A stretch of DNA of 64,000 nucleotides from Mixophyes australis (taxonomy: Eukaryota; Chordata; Amphibia; Anura; Limnodynastidae), in contig JAVHZZ010000005.1 in assembly GCA_036250195.1 (NCBI GenBank), positions 182,325,448 through 182,389,447 on the forward strand, read 5' to 3'. The notes beneath the pieces were generated by a model. That model was not told where the DNA came from. It saw nothing but the letters and a program-made list of their open reading frames with translations, and did no database searches. This document shows, in pieces, positions 43,221-56,800 of the stretch; the stretch's first letter is position 1; every line of letters starts with the position of its first letter. A program made the translations under genes and the position numbers.

Positions 43221-46200
43221 ACATCAGGTGAAGTCTGCATGAATGAACACAAAGGCCATGCTTTCAATTGATGTTATTAAAATGTGTTTCGAACGGTAAA
43301 GAATTTCCCTTACTGGTGTACTGGCAAGCAGAAGCTCCCTGTTGTTTTATGGTAAATGACTGTTAGTGTGAAGGGTGCCCCTGGAGGCCTTAACTACAAC
43401 TACATGCAATACTTCTGTTCCCCACCCCCCGAATACATGGGTGTCTAACACAATTACATGTGGGCAGACTCTAGTGCAGTGGTGTGGTGTAATGCAAATT
43501 GAATTGGGAGCCCAGCCTCAGTTCAAAAACATGAAATGCAAACTGTAGTTAAACTCATCTTCCTCCAGCACAGTAAAGCATAACAGTTGCAAGAATAATC
43601 ACAATTTAAACGTTTTCTGCTCCTCCACATTTTCTTCAGCAGATGTTATTGCTCTCTCTTAATATCACACTAATGCACAGTACGTATATACTCACAGCAT
43701 GTTACATACCAGCCGCTGCTGATGGGAGCAGTAGTTCCACAGTCATAGACCACAAGTGCATCACACAGGTTCTTCAAGATATTTAATCTCACCCAGTCAC
43801 AGGCATGCAGAGGGACAATTACAGACCCTCAGGATCTCCATATCTCTCAATTGATGAGTCTCCAACCTCCATACCAGCCCCACTGCCCAATTATCCGCGC
43901 TGCATCGCACTACACCATGCAGTGACCCCCCCCTTACGGTATGGGGTCTTTCCAAGGTGGCTACTCCATGGGGTACTGGGTGAAAGACGCTCTGAGACTC
44001 TCTCTGCCTTTCTCCCTGTAGTGCCAACCTGTGTCTGCAGTAGTGATGTTACTTCTGGGGTACCTCTGAAGGTGGTGATTCCCCTGCTGGTACTTGCTGT
44101 GGTCTTTAGTTGTAATCAGTTCAAGCTCTTACCCTCTTTCTGCTCCCATTGGCCCTTTTTTCTGCCAGATTACATGCTGGGGCCACCCTCACGCAATGGG
44201 GAACACTCTTCTGATGCCTCTTGCTATTTGGGGTTCTCAACATCCCCTTATGGGGTCAAAAACATGCTTCCACAGCATAAACCCTCCTTGAAAGACATTA
44301 CAATATCTGCCATCGAACAGTTACCCTCATGCAGTTTTACATATATTGCAGCAATTATACCAGCCTGTGGGCAAAAAAATAAATACCATCTCCAAAAGAC
44401 CATTTAAAAAGTCTAGTCTAATCCAAAATTGTTAGAATAAGGTACATCTAAAGGCTTTTCATGAGAATTACTATACTATAAATGTCCAGAGAATATCTGC
44501 TGCTAACAGGTTATGGTCCCTCTTGCTTTTGACGTATTATGACATGAGTTTGTCAGCTGGTCAAGCATCAAGTGCAGGCGCAAGGATTTCATGGCTGTCT
44601 GGGAGACCCCAGCAGCAACACTAGTATATGGACGTTTTTTTTCTTCTCCAATACTACTTAGGAACTCTATAATTTCTATGGTACTTCTTATGTAATCAGA
44701 TCTTTTTCATGCATTTACTGTATTTTCCTACATTTCTTTTGCAACTCACATTTGCATATGTGTAAAATTTGAATATCATCTATGTTAAGGGAGATTGTAC
44801 TCTGGGCTTTTGATATTTCTCAATCCATACAACGCTGACCAAAATAGTATAGCACAGAGAAAGAACCATACTCGCTGTGAAAGTAGGTAAAATATGCTCT
44901 TTAACGTAGATATGCCGTGACATATTGGGGTGAAGCAATCATGACAACCTGTTATCACCATAATTGTTTACTCCGTAAGACTACAGAGAAAGATCCATAT
45001 AAATAGTGAAACAGAAAGGAGTCTGACCATAGCATATATTAGGATATTTAGGAGCAAGGCCTATGTTCATGTTCCAAAAGAAAAGCATACCATATGGGAA
45101 GCTCATGCACATGGATTTCTTGTGAGCTCAAGAAAGAGCTAAGAAAGGATATATAGCTCATATAATAAGTAATTGTCGAGTGGGGTTTTTACAATAATGT
45201 TTATCAATATGCTTATTGCAATTATACTGTTTGTGTAATTTGAAAGTTGTTAAAAATATAGAAGCCTGGAGACTACAGACTGAGAGTAGACTAATGTATT
45301 GCTCTTGAAGCCAAGGAACTAGTTTGAAAATTTTGCTCTTTAATAAAAACAAATTCTTTAACTTTAACACGCCTGGACAATATCTTGAATTATCTCCTGC
45401 TAACAAGAAACAAAGCACCCTTTGTCTATTAATAAGGCTGCAACTACCTGCAGGATTTGCTTGGCTGATATATTATAGGAAACAATCTTTGTTTTAGTTT
45501 AGCAACATTTTTACTCAGTAGGATGAAGAAGAACCAACTTATGGGGGATTTATATAGCATGTATCTGATGGAGGTATTTAACATGACACATATGAGAAAC
45601 ATGTCAATCTTTGAGAAACTATATAAGGAATTGAAACCAGCAGAATGGTAGTATTCATTTTGCTATGTCATCCATTTTTCTTAGCACATTGTGCCCAGAG
45701 AACACTGCAAAAGGTTATATAATTTAATTGTGTAAACACTCTTAACTTAAAAATGCGACCCAATACTTAAACAATGAAGACAACCATGATGTAGTCTGAA
45801 CCAGTAAGACAATGTAGCCTATCAATTAATTAGGAACTGGTCACAAAATGTATTTTCTGCATTTAAGTGAAGTTAATTAATCATTATATTTCAATACCTG
45901 TGGTTATTCCTTCTTTGTTGAGTTCCATGAATCTGTGAGATGAAGTTAAGTGAAGTTGAAAAATTCACTGATAACATTTCATAAGTTAGATATTTTGTTA
46001 ATTGGTGCACTAGTGATTTGTGTGTATGATATTCATATTATTCAAGGTGTTTTTTTTGTAACACAGTTTTTAGTGGCACTATGTCAAGTAGTGTCCTTGT
46101 GTGTGAAAAATGCATGCTTGCTGTGGTATAATTGTAGTTTTGTTGAAAATCATGGGATTGGGAAAAAAGTACAGAATGTAAGAGAAACTTAAAAAAAGGT

Positions 46201-47239
46201 TAACAGGAGCTTGAGGTACTGCCCAGATAGCTCCTGACTAGATAAATCCAGCCCTTATTGTAAAATTGTGCAGAACTTATTTATCAGACCCCAATACTGT
46301 TACTGGATGATCATAAGCAAATGAAAGGATTTGATTTAAGTAATCTTAACCCTTCAGAAAAGAAAACAGTTTCCCAAAATCGGGTGGATTTTTCTAAAGG
46401 CGTGACATAATATTACAGAAGAAAAACATTCAGTTGAAATAATACTGCAAGCAACAAAATATAAACTAGCTATATTAGATGAGTATTTTAGATCAGCAAA
46501 TGATAGACGAGAAACTTGAGGAATCCTACTCACAGTACGTTGTTGATGTTATCAATAAAATTTTGGGACCAAAAAGAAGCAACAAAGAATTACCAAAAAC
46601 AAGGGTGAGAACTGTTAAGCTACAACAGGGATTTGATGCTAAAATAATACAACATAACGCAGTGATTGATTTGTCAAAAGCTGAAACTGAGCCCCATGGT
46701 AATCACCACGTTTATTCCTCCCACAGCATATCCAGGGGTAACACAATTTAGAGCAGAGATCTCAGACTAGCACAGGGGAAGGAACAGATGGATTAACAGA
46801 TCATACATATGACAGATGTTCACAAAATGGCTGCCTCTCCTATTCTAAACAGAAGGTCCACTTTACAATAAGGCTTTGACAAACATTTCTATGCATACTT
46901 CATTGCTATATTTGTAAAATATAATATGTAACTAAACAAAAAGAACTTAAAAAGCAATCTCATACTGAATGTTACCGTTGCTGTGCTGGTACTCTTATAA
47001 AACTCTTCAATGGTTCTGCTGTTTCTTAAAACTATGTGTTCACATTGTTAAATTCCTTTGATCAACACCATTAAACATGGTGATATCAACACTAGGACCA
47101 TGGGAAGATTTTCTTTTCTTTATTTTTGGATAGCCAATTGTGAAGTGAATGGAGTCTACTTTGAGAGAAAGCTTCAACTGATATGCTCCAGAAAAGCCAC
47201 CATGAAACAACTGCTGTGTAAAGATGTCAAATTGAACAG
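43221..47239. other. No gene recognised
   Basis: Contains two longer chance-like frames: 43805-44407 plus (200 aa, Pro/Ser-rich, no motif) and 46479-46751 plus (90 aa, Lys/Glu-rich, no motif). Neither has splice context, a promoter or a recognisable domain. Otherwise AT-rich. Confidence 0.4.
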
Positions 47240-48494
47240 CCCGCAACCAGAGCTGGATTAAGGTTCTGGGGGGCCCGGGGCACTTAAGACAGGGGGGCCC
47301 CATATTGTCGAATATGATATTCATTTTAAACAAATAAACAGGCAATGCTATGTGCACTACTGTTAGATGCACACAACTCTGCCTTCACAAGAATAACAGT
47401 GTGAAGTAGGACATACCTCCCAACTGTCCTTGTAGTCAGACCAAATCCTAACTAAGTGAGACAGTCACCCAAATTCTGGACAGTCCTACCATATTGAGAA
47501 CAGTTGGAAGATGGCCCTGCTCTCTCCTACCTGCTGTTGTCACTTTCACCACCTGTGGCTGCTGGTGTCTTAAGCTCAGTTGCTGCTTTTGTAGATTCTG
47601 GAATGTCGGGGCCTATTTTGAAACAAAAACAGGTACATAAAGTTTAGGAGTCCCCAAAGAGTCCGGTTAATAAATCAGTAGCACAACCTTTAATAATTAG
47701 GCCTCCCTCCCTGCAACCAGCCCCAAATTTGGAATTAAATTAAATTAATACTATTCACTTTTAATAATAGAACTATTTTCCCCAAGCAGCCCCGACATTA
47801 AATTAATAGCGTACACATTTAATAAACTTATTTCCCTCTCCACCAAACAGCCTGGTATAAATGAATAGCATTTACATGTAATAAATAAACCTATTTTTCA
47901 AAACCATTGCCAACATTTTATAATTCATATTCACATTTAATAAATAGCACTCCTTCTCCCCAAACTCAAGCACACATTAAATACCTCACAATCACTCCAC
48001 AAATAATTAACAAAATAACCTTACTATATGTAAGTATATATTGGTTATCCCTAACAGCCTAGTCCAGCTAAGCACTAGCAGGCCTGATTTGTTGCAAGGC
48101 AACAGAGCTAGCATGGAGGCATATTACATTTTGTACATTATACGTTTCCATATAAAGTAAGTGTATGTCCTCTTTAGGAGAGCTAACAGAATGAGTGGCC
48201 ATAATTTTGTCATTTTTCCCATAATGCCCACTTTTAGAAAAGCTACTTCCCTGGGGCATGGAGAGAGGGTCCACAATAAATAGACAATCTAGGTCTGAGC
48301 ACATCGTACTTCTCTGTTCTCCATTTATATCCCCAACATCCCACTCCTCAATCCTCTTCTTCATCTTAATCCTCTATCTTCCCTCTCACTCCTCATTCCC
48401 CACCTACTTAGCATCTTCAATCCCCTTCTCATCAGCGTTGGTTTCCCTTCCTGGGTTGTCACTCTGCAACCCCCTCTATTTGTATAATCACATC

Positions 48495-49160
48495 CTCCTT
48501 GTCCATAAATCACCCCCTTCTTGTCCATAAATCACCCCCTCTCCTTGTCCATAAATCACCCCCTCTCCTTGTCCATAAATCACCCCCTCTCCTTGTCCAT
48601 AAATCACCCCCTCTCCTTGTCCATAAATCACCCCCTCTCCTTGTCCATAAATCATCCCCTCTCCTTGTCCATAAATCACCCCCTCTCCTTGTCCATAAAT
48701 CACCCCCTCTCCTTGTCCATAAATCACCCCCTCTCCTTGTCCATAAATCATCCCCTCTCCTTGTCCATAAATCACCCCCCCTCCTTGTCCATAAATCACC
48801 CCCCCTCCTTGTCCATAAATCACCCCCTCTCCTTGTCCATAAATCACCCCCTCTCCTTGTCCATAAATCACCCCCTTCTTGTCCATAAATCACCCCCTCT
48901 CCTTGTCCATAAATCACCCCCTCTCCTTGTCCATAAATCACCCCCTCTCCTTGTCCATAAATCACCCCTTCCTTGTCCATAAATCACCCCCTTCTTGTCC
49001 ATAAATCACCCCCTCTCCTTGTCCATAAATCACCCCCTCTCCTTGTCCATAAATCACCCCCTCTCCTTGTCCATAAATCACCCCCTCTCCTTGTTCATAA
49101 ATCACCCCCTCTCCTTGTACATAAATCACCCCCTCCTTGTCCATAAATCACACTCTCCTT
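48495..49160. repeat. 24-bp minisatellite, about 27 copies
   Basis: Unit CTCCTTGTCCATAAATCACCCCCT repeats, with occasional 22/23-bp copies that shift the translated frame. All six long frames here (for example LLVHKSPP and GVIYGQGE repeats) come from the array and are not genes. Confidence 0.95.
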
Positions 49161-49204
49161 GTCCACAATTATCCCCTTCATTTTCATAATCACCTCCTCC
49201 TCTG

Positions 49205-49221
49205 GCTGAAACACACACAGT

Positions 49222-49255
<34 letters not shown>

Positions 49256-49412
49256 GTTTCACACACACAGAAAGTCTCATACACACAGTCACACACACAG
49301 AAAGTCTCACACAAACACACACACACAGAAAGTCTCACACACACACAGTCACACACACAGAAAGTCTCACACACACACAGTCACACAAACACACACAAAG
49401 TCACACACACAG
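49205..49412. repeat. CA-rich microsatellite block
   Basis: A (CA)n run at about 49223-49252, then repeats of CACACACAGAAAGTCTCACA. It lies between the 24-bp array and the right end of the hAT-type element. Confidence 0.9.
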
Positions 49413-49720
49413 CAGATCTTAACTTACCTTATCCCCCACAGACAGGCAGGGCAGCTCTTCTCTGCTCCTCCTCACACTGTCATCTACACGCAGCTAAGGA
49501 AGCCCAGAACACTCAAAAAAAAAAAAAGCAAAAGCTTACCTGTGCTTATAGTGCCGACAGAGCACTTAAAAACGGAACCCTGTGCTGCCCCCTGTAGACT
49601 GACATTTGGGGGCAGCAAAAAGAGCCACAGCTGGTCCGGGGGGCCCCCTGAGAGAGGGGGGCCCGGGGCACATGCCCCCTATGCCCCCCCCTTAATCCGG
49701 CCCTGCCCGCAACACACAAA

Positions 49721-50032
49721 GGGCCTGAGTCATTAAGGCAAAAAAGGAGTAAATGTTCTCTGGGACAAACCATGTTACAATGCAAGGGGTGTAAATTAGT
49801 TTATTATTTTGCACATAAGTTAAATGCTGGCTTTTTTTTTCATGTAGCACACAAATACTTAATAGCTTTATTATTACACTGAAATATAAAGTTGATTTAG
49901 GACATGCCCTACCCCAACTATAAATCTGTCCCTACATTTTAAATTTTCTTCCCCCTCCAATGCAACTTGGTTTTGCCCAGGTGCAAATGTTACTCCTTTT
50001 TTATGCTTTGCTCTCCTTAATGACTCAGGCCC
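49721..50032. mobile_element. MITE, 312 bp, TSD AAA
   Basis: Ends GGGCCTGAGTCATTAAGG and CCTTAATGACTCAGGCCC with AAA on both sides (49718-49720, 50033-50035). It starts 15 bp after the preceding hAT-type element. Terminal similarity to 19364-19590 suggests one superfamily. Confidence 0.9.
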
Positions 50033-50704
50033 AAAGAGTTCAGGAGACCAGACATTAAAATCTTCTCTTTTATTTGACCCATACCATTGCCAAAGCATAG
50101 AAAAGAGGGTGATACTTAAATCTCTAAATATATTATGTGACCATATTTGCAAATATACAATAAGTTTTTAGAACTTTTTTCTGGACTTTATATATTTTAA
50201 ATGCATCATTAAAACATGACACACACAGACGACTATTCATTATATGATGTCTTTGTTGTATGCATACTTGCATTCAAACCCCTCCATCGTGACATATTGC
50301 CAGACGTATTTCACACTTTACTAATTAGCCTTAAATATTACAGTTGTGATTAAAATGTATATTAAATTTAATTTACATATTTTAATAAAATGTATAGATT
50401 AATCATTCATGAATTACTACTTCAGACAACACTGTTTTGCAAAACCATCATTGCCCAGCAGATGGCATTTTTAGAACATCTATTTACACTGTTATTCTGT
50501 GCTTGATGGGATCTTACTGTATCTTAGGGCAGAATTGATATATTCACTGTAGGTTAAGCTTGTATTTGATCTTTTTCATTAATAGAGTAGCATTTTCTCA
50601 AACAATGTCCCGGTTTGTTCTGTGTTATCATCGCAAATATGTAACAAATTCTTGAGATTTTATTTCTGTTTTTATTGAATAACTCTGTTTTTTTCTTATT
50701 TCAG
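50033..50704. other. Upstream flank / intron of the secreted-protein gene
   Basis: AT-rich. It ends in a strong acceptor (TTTTTTTCTTATTTCAG), so at least one non-coding 5' exon should lie further upstream. I could not identify that exon or its promoter. Confidence 0.5.
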
Positions 50705-50707
50705 GGT

Positions 50708-50813
50708 ATGTGTGGAAAGGGAAAATATATTGCAACATGGCTGTTTGTGTGTTCACTGCTTGGTGCACAGTTCATTCACATCGATGGACAGGAGGATTCT
50801 AGAGAACAGTCGG
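50708..50813 (+). CDS. Secreted-protein gene, first coding exon (signal peptide)
   Basis: The exon begins at 50705 after TTTCAG with three UTR bases, then ATG 50708. Donor TCGG|GTAAAG, ends phase 1. It encodes a signal peptide with hydrophobic core IATWLFVCSLLGA and then IDGQEDSREQS. Confidence 0.8.
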
Positions 50814-53800
50814 GTAAAGAGAAACTGAGTTTTTATACTATTTTTTGGTAAAAATAGTCAAATTCCTATAGTCACAGTTATACAAATGATCAGTTTCCAC
50901 TATAATAGTGTTAAATGAATTTAATATATTCTTTGTTCTCATATAAAAAAATATATTGTTAGAAAAAAATTGCAATTTGAACATTGATACAAGTAGTACA
51001 GCAAACATAAATGATGTAATAAGCAAACAAGAGGAGAAAGGTTTCAGTGATAATTTTAACTTGCAAACTGCATTGTTCCATATACATCGAATTTTGGTTT
51101 TGCAATTTTCATAAATTCAATGGAAGGGCATCCTTTTTAAACATTATGCTTAGTTTTTATTCGGTTGGTTGAAAAATCCTGTAATCCATCTCTTTGGTCA
51201 TCAGATGACAGCAAACATTGTGCTTTTTGTAACCTGGTTGTTTGGTCTATCCCCAAAGGACCAGATCTATTGAAAATTGCATATGGTTAAATTTGCTACA
51301 GATCTAGACACTCAGTGTAATGAAAGGTGCACTTAAAAAAGCGCATTTACATGCATATGTCCAGTCAGGCGCATGATGCGTCGACCTCTACAATGTAGCT
51401 AGAGCAGGGTGAGCATCCCCTCTCGCCAGCCACTGCTAAATAGTTTATGTTAAAATGTATTACTCTATGTATGCTTTATGTTACAATTACACTGTTTTTA
51501 AATGGGTGGGTTCCATAGGAATACATTTTTTCTATCAATGGCACGGCATACCAGGGGGGTAAATGTATGAATCTCCGGATTCTTCATCTCCGGCGTGTTC
51601 AGCCTCTTCAGCGCTTAAATTTAAAGCGGCGCTCATTGCAAAGGGAAACTTCCCTTTACAATGCAGCGCCGCTTTAAATTTAAGCGCTGAAGAGGCTGAA
51701 CACACCGGAGATGAAGAATCCGGAGATTCATACATTTACTCCCAGATGTTTATTATTATACTTGCAAAGAGGGAATTGATTTTGAAGGTAGTGTGCCAAC
51801 AGTAGGGCTGTGTAGAACTGAAATAGTGAAGCAAATGTTAATGTGCATCTGCTATATGATGAGGGGGAGGTTCCACCCTAACAACATTTCTTCTCAGCTG
51901 GGAGAGAGAGGGGGGGGGGGGGGAATCCTGGGTGTCTGTTTCTGTGATTGTTAGAAATCTCCTGTAGTAATATCTCAATGTTAAGCTACTGTGTTTGAAT
52001 CAAAATCTTAGGTAAGGCATGCTTCCTGCTGCTATACCTGCCTCCTGCTACTAAATACATATGTAATATTTCTGTATTGTAAGCTCTCCTGTAGGCATGA
52101 ACAGAGCTCTGCCCAGTTTGAAAGCCAGAGAAGAAATGAGCTGGGCATGCTCATAAAGTCTCACTCCATTGGCCCAGTCAAATCTAGTCCTTATTAGTGT
52201 GGTCAGTGTAGTTTACCCACTCAACGAGATTGGCCACCCAGCTCAAACATCCCGTTGCGATTGGCACAGTATTCAAATGATTATTGGTTTTGGCTCTATA
52301 TAGAGAACACATGTTGCTGCACTGTAGATGTAAGCATTACTTACTTTGGGACAGCACTGACTATGTGCCATGGCTTCTGTTGGGCTGTTCTAGGATTGTG
52401 CTGGGATTGGATCTCCAAGCCTCTGTAAGCTTTGTTACACTGTGTATTCAAAAAAACAGGAGGTTCCTGCCAGGCTGGCAAATGAGTGAACAGTGTGGTT
52501 CAGTGACTGGGCAGCACCCAAAGGGAATCAGTGATATAGTTTTTTGGGAATGGGTGTTTGGCAGGCTAAATGTGTGGTGAACCCCCTGGCATTTACCCAT
52601 TGTTATTTGTGCTTATTATCCTGCATGTGTATATTATACAATAAGGTCCCTTTTGGACCCCTCCAGCTGTTTGCCTAAGTGATTCCAAACTCATAAGGTA
52701 TTACCAGGTGTCCTCAGTTAGCACATAAGCCTGCCTGCAGGGAAAGCAGCTAATCTAAGTGGCAATATAACTTTCACTCCGCTGGTATCCTGACATATGT
52801 GCCAGTTTTATGTCAGGAGCAACAAGTTTAGCAAAGAGAAAGCATTGAGATGTGGCGTGGAAGTGTTAGTAGTAGTATTAGTAGTAATTCTAAGTCTAGT
52901 TATCCTGTTTGTACATTATAATGATGTAATGTCATATACACAAGAAAGAATAATAAATATGATTGTTGCATTTACCACATAAAATATAATTAAAAACAAA
53001 CATATTTTTTTTCCCTTTTAAACTCCTTCAATTAAGTAATGTGAATAGATGGTCGCGTATAATATTGCAGCTGCACAAATTGATATAGTGGTATTAGCAG
53101 GAGAGGTGAATCTACAAACAGCCTGGTGGATGTACAGTATGTGCATCTGTGAGCGGGTCTACCTCAGTCGAAGTTATATCAACATGCCACTACTGCACTT
53201 GGCCTACACTCACTCGTCCTGTCTTAAGTAGTCACAAAAGTAAGATGGGACCAAATCTGCAAATGAACGTGGTATGCATAGGTATTTTTTGATGTGCATG
53301 AAATGCAAATTATACGTAAATAAAATAGACATACATCTAACTCTACATGAGCTCCTCAGTGTTTCTGACAGATGACTGGATCCCACCGTGAACGTGCAGC
53401 ACACTGTATAAATATACATTACCATTTTCAAGATAGTACGCTTCCTAGTTTATCTATAGCTAGGACTCTGTGCTGTCAAACATTACTTCAATCTAATAAA
53501 GACTGTGAAATGGCATTGGAGTTTTTCCATATTACTTTTATTTCTTTATTTATATAAACACCATAATTGTCAGCACTGTAGCCAAGTTTATTAAGGCATC
53601 AGGCAGACTTTTCCTACCACTGGCAGAAAAACCCACAAATACCAGTATGGCCCGGGAAGGGAAGACCGAGCCGCCAGAAGACATTGATACAAACTCCACA
53701 CAGATGGCATCTTTGATCAGAATTGAAGGTTTTTCTCTATTTCATACAACAGAACCTTGGAAAGTAGCATCAGTGTCTTTACTTTGGAGTATATCTGAAA

Positions 53801-56800
53801 ATAGTTAACACTTGGTTAGGGGCACACTGGAATTTTCTTTTTGCAACGAGTGCAAGTTAAAAATTTCAGTGGGAAAACACGGAAAAATGTCTCCAACAAT
53901 TTTTTCTGCCATCTACCTTTAATCACTGCTGATAGTGAATTACCCAAGTGGATAAAATATAATGGACAATACAGCTCTATTAAGCATCGATTTATAGCTA
54001 CTTTAGTTCTTTACATGTCAAATGTCAAAATCAAGAATAGCAGTTGTAAGCAGGGAAAAATTGCACATGTATAACTCATACAAACTCCTGTTTAAAAGAG
54101 CAGTTAAAAGAATTGCCTGTGTGCCATGACCTTATAAGTTTATATGTTGTTTTTTTAACTATAAAAATAAATAAAAGTGTTTATGTTGATAACAATGTTT
54201 GCAGATGATCTTATTATCATTTGGGAATGAGGACTGATCATATATGCTTAGAAGATGGCTGGGTATTGCACATGACAAATGTATTTGTAGTGGCCATCCT
54301 TTGTGTTGAAGGTGTTTTCCATCCATGGATCAGGTTGTTGGTCCCTAGCAGGTTTAGTTTGGTGAAAACCATGGTCAAAGGAAGCTTCTCAAGAGGTCAG
54401 AAATCAATGGGAGTGGGTAATGATTCTTGACCATATTGCTTGTTCCGGGCCGGTGTCCTGGCGGTGTGACCCAGAGAGTGAAAAATTAGTTACAACATCG
54501 CCGAAAAACCCTTTGGTATTATCTATCAATGGATTGTCCTTCTCATGGAGTGACATGGCCAAGGTTAACGCCAGGCCAGTCAGCAGGGAGATGACAGTTC
54601 CCATGTTGATTAGTTCTGTGGAGAATGATGCTGTATCCTTCAGGGTTGCCATCAAAACACAAGGGAGTAGGAACTTTAGACTCAAGGACAAAAAATGTGC
54701 ACTGTTATTTGTTGCTCCCAGACAAAAATATGAGATTTTGTCCTTAGTTGATTCGTTGGCTGACTAACAAGTAATAGTGGGCATCAGCTGCAAGGAATGC
54801 ATACTTCAGTATGTCGATCTCTGCCATGTTTTTCTCTGAGCAGTGTTGCAAAGTGTTAGATTCTACCCCCGATTGAGTAGCATATCTTTGTATTGTGCAA
54901 GCTCAAAAGTGAACATATGCAACTACAACTATTCAGGCCTGAAACTTTTTGGCACTTATTGGGTGTCCTCACATGAGTGGGAGGGTTGTTCTAACCTATG
55001 TAATATATGCACAGTAAGGGTGTGTTTCAACAAATGTGTATGAATTCATACTGCAACATAGATGCGGGTATAGTTGAAAAAGTGATTTTATTTGCGGTTG
55101 GTCACGAATGATAATGATGATGAACATCTGAACTAGCAAACCGCTTGTTATTAGAGGTTTGTAAATGATTCGCAGGAGCTTATTGAGGCCATTAGTAGTC
55201 GCTCGGCTGTAGATTAGGATTTACTGAGTATGTTGTAACAAAGATAAAAATAAAATTGTGCTTGTGTCTGGAAATTGCTCCTGCTAGGCCATTCAAATGA
55301 TGCTCCATAGCAATTGTGGCCGTAACATATAATTTGACGTAAGTTTCTGAAGGATATGTCTGTTGTCAAGCAAACACATTTGCTACTTATTCAGATTTGG
55401 ATGCATCTTCAAATCTGAACATGATGTACATATGCATACACTTGCTTGCAACTTTATCAATTACATGTTATGCTTGTGCTTGCGTATCACTCTTAATCAG
55501 GCCCTATGTCTGGGGAGGGCTCACTAGATTTTGATTAAGCCAAGGCTGGGGATTGAGGTTCCTGATTGGCTGATTCATGTAATAATTGTGGAGAGCTGCA
55601 CAGCAAGCAACAATTGGCCACTGCCATTCAATTTTATAAATATTTGTATCCAGAGAGGGCCTGCCAAAAGTGGGAAGACTCTATGATCTGGTGCTGTCTG
55701 CTTTGGGCGGCACTGTGTTGGAATATGAATTTCGGGGAGTGTGCAAACCAGTGGAATCATTACACCACTGGATTCACATTATATGCCCTTTAAGAGTTGA
55801 AGTCCCAGGAGGAAAGCAGGTAATATTACTCAGTTGTTGCTTGTGCCTTTCATTTATATGTTGGTCATACTTACCAACTTTTTATTGCTTACCTCCAGGA
55901 ACTCCCAGAGGGGAAGCGAAGTATGAGGACGGAAGGGGGCTGGGCACAGTGAATCGCATCATTTTCGCTCTGTCCCCATGATGCAATGATGCGAAAGTGT
56001 CACTATGAAGCACGTCATGGAGGTTCCCATCCTGTCCACTTCACTAGGAAGTAGGCAGGATATGGGAGAATGGCCTGCTCTCTCGGGAGTCCATGAAAAA
56101 TACCAGGAATTCGTGAGTCTCCCAGACATTCCAGGATAGTGAGAAAATGTGATGTTAATGTATACTTTTACTTTTGAGCTAGATAGTTATGTTAGTTGCT
56201 GTGATCCTCCCTGCTCGTTAAAGTAAACATGTTTTATTTTTCATCAATCTCGTTGTGAGTTCAAGTTTGTACTATGCGTTTGTGCCCTGTCCTTCTATTT
56301 CTTACTACCTGATAAGGTGTCCAGTTCTGTCTAAATGGGAATCTGGCCTAATTGAAGGAAAGTCAGATGAAAATGGGCCCTGGGTTAGTGCTCATCAGGG
56401 TATCATGACAATCTGCAATTGCAGTGTAAAACTGTAACATATAACTGTTCTCTCTTGGTCTTAACAGCTTTCAGTAATCACTGCTACAAATAGTATAACT
56501 TATGGCAGTGATAGCCACATGGGTGACCCTCTAACCTTAAAAAGGGCTGTGTGTTTCCTTTAATCTCAGTAATGAGTTAAAACAGTACATTGAATTAAAG
56601 ACAGAGATACATATCTTTAATAACTAATCAGCAGACATTTAAAACAAATGTTACAAGTTATAACAAACAAATCTGACAGTAAATCAGGAAGAAGCTGGGG
56701 GTCACAGATGAAGGCTGAAAGGATCACAGGGGCCCTTGGTGCGCCTGTTGCCTATCACTGACCTAGGAAGTTTGAGCGAGGCAAATTGAGTAAATAAAAC

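Larger units (their letters stand above)
47248..49705. mobile_element. Non-autonomous hAT-type element, 2458 bp
   Basis: Ends CAGAGCTGGATTAAGG (left) and CCTTAATCCGGCCCTG (right). Exact 8-bp duplications CCCGCAAC at 47240-47247 and 49706-49713. Read from right to left it has the same order as 36204-38504: end, 24-bp minisatellite, TTAATG-rich block, conserved block at 47400-47580 (CCAACTGTCCTTGTAGTCAG), other end. It also has GGGGGGCCCCGGG-like stretches near both ends and a CA-rich stretch (49205-49410). No transposase frame. Confidence 0.93.

Noticed and set aside
43805..44407. 200-codon open frame
   Set aside because: No domain or motif, mixed low complexity, no splice or promoter context; consistent with chance in a GC-richer patch.
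48495..49160. CRISPR-like array
   Set aside because: Units are contiguous with no variable spacers, no palindromic repeat, and the DNA is vertebrate.
48488..49189. Six overlapping repeat-protein-like frames
   Set aside because: Same cause: a 24-bp minisatellite inside a non-autonomous hAT-type element.
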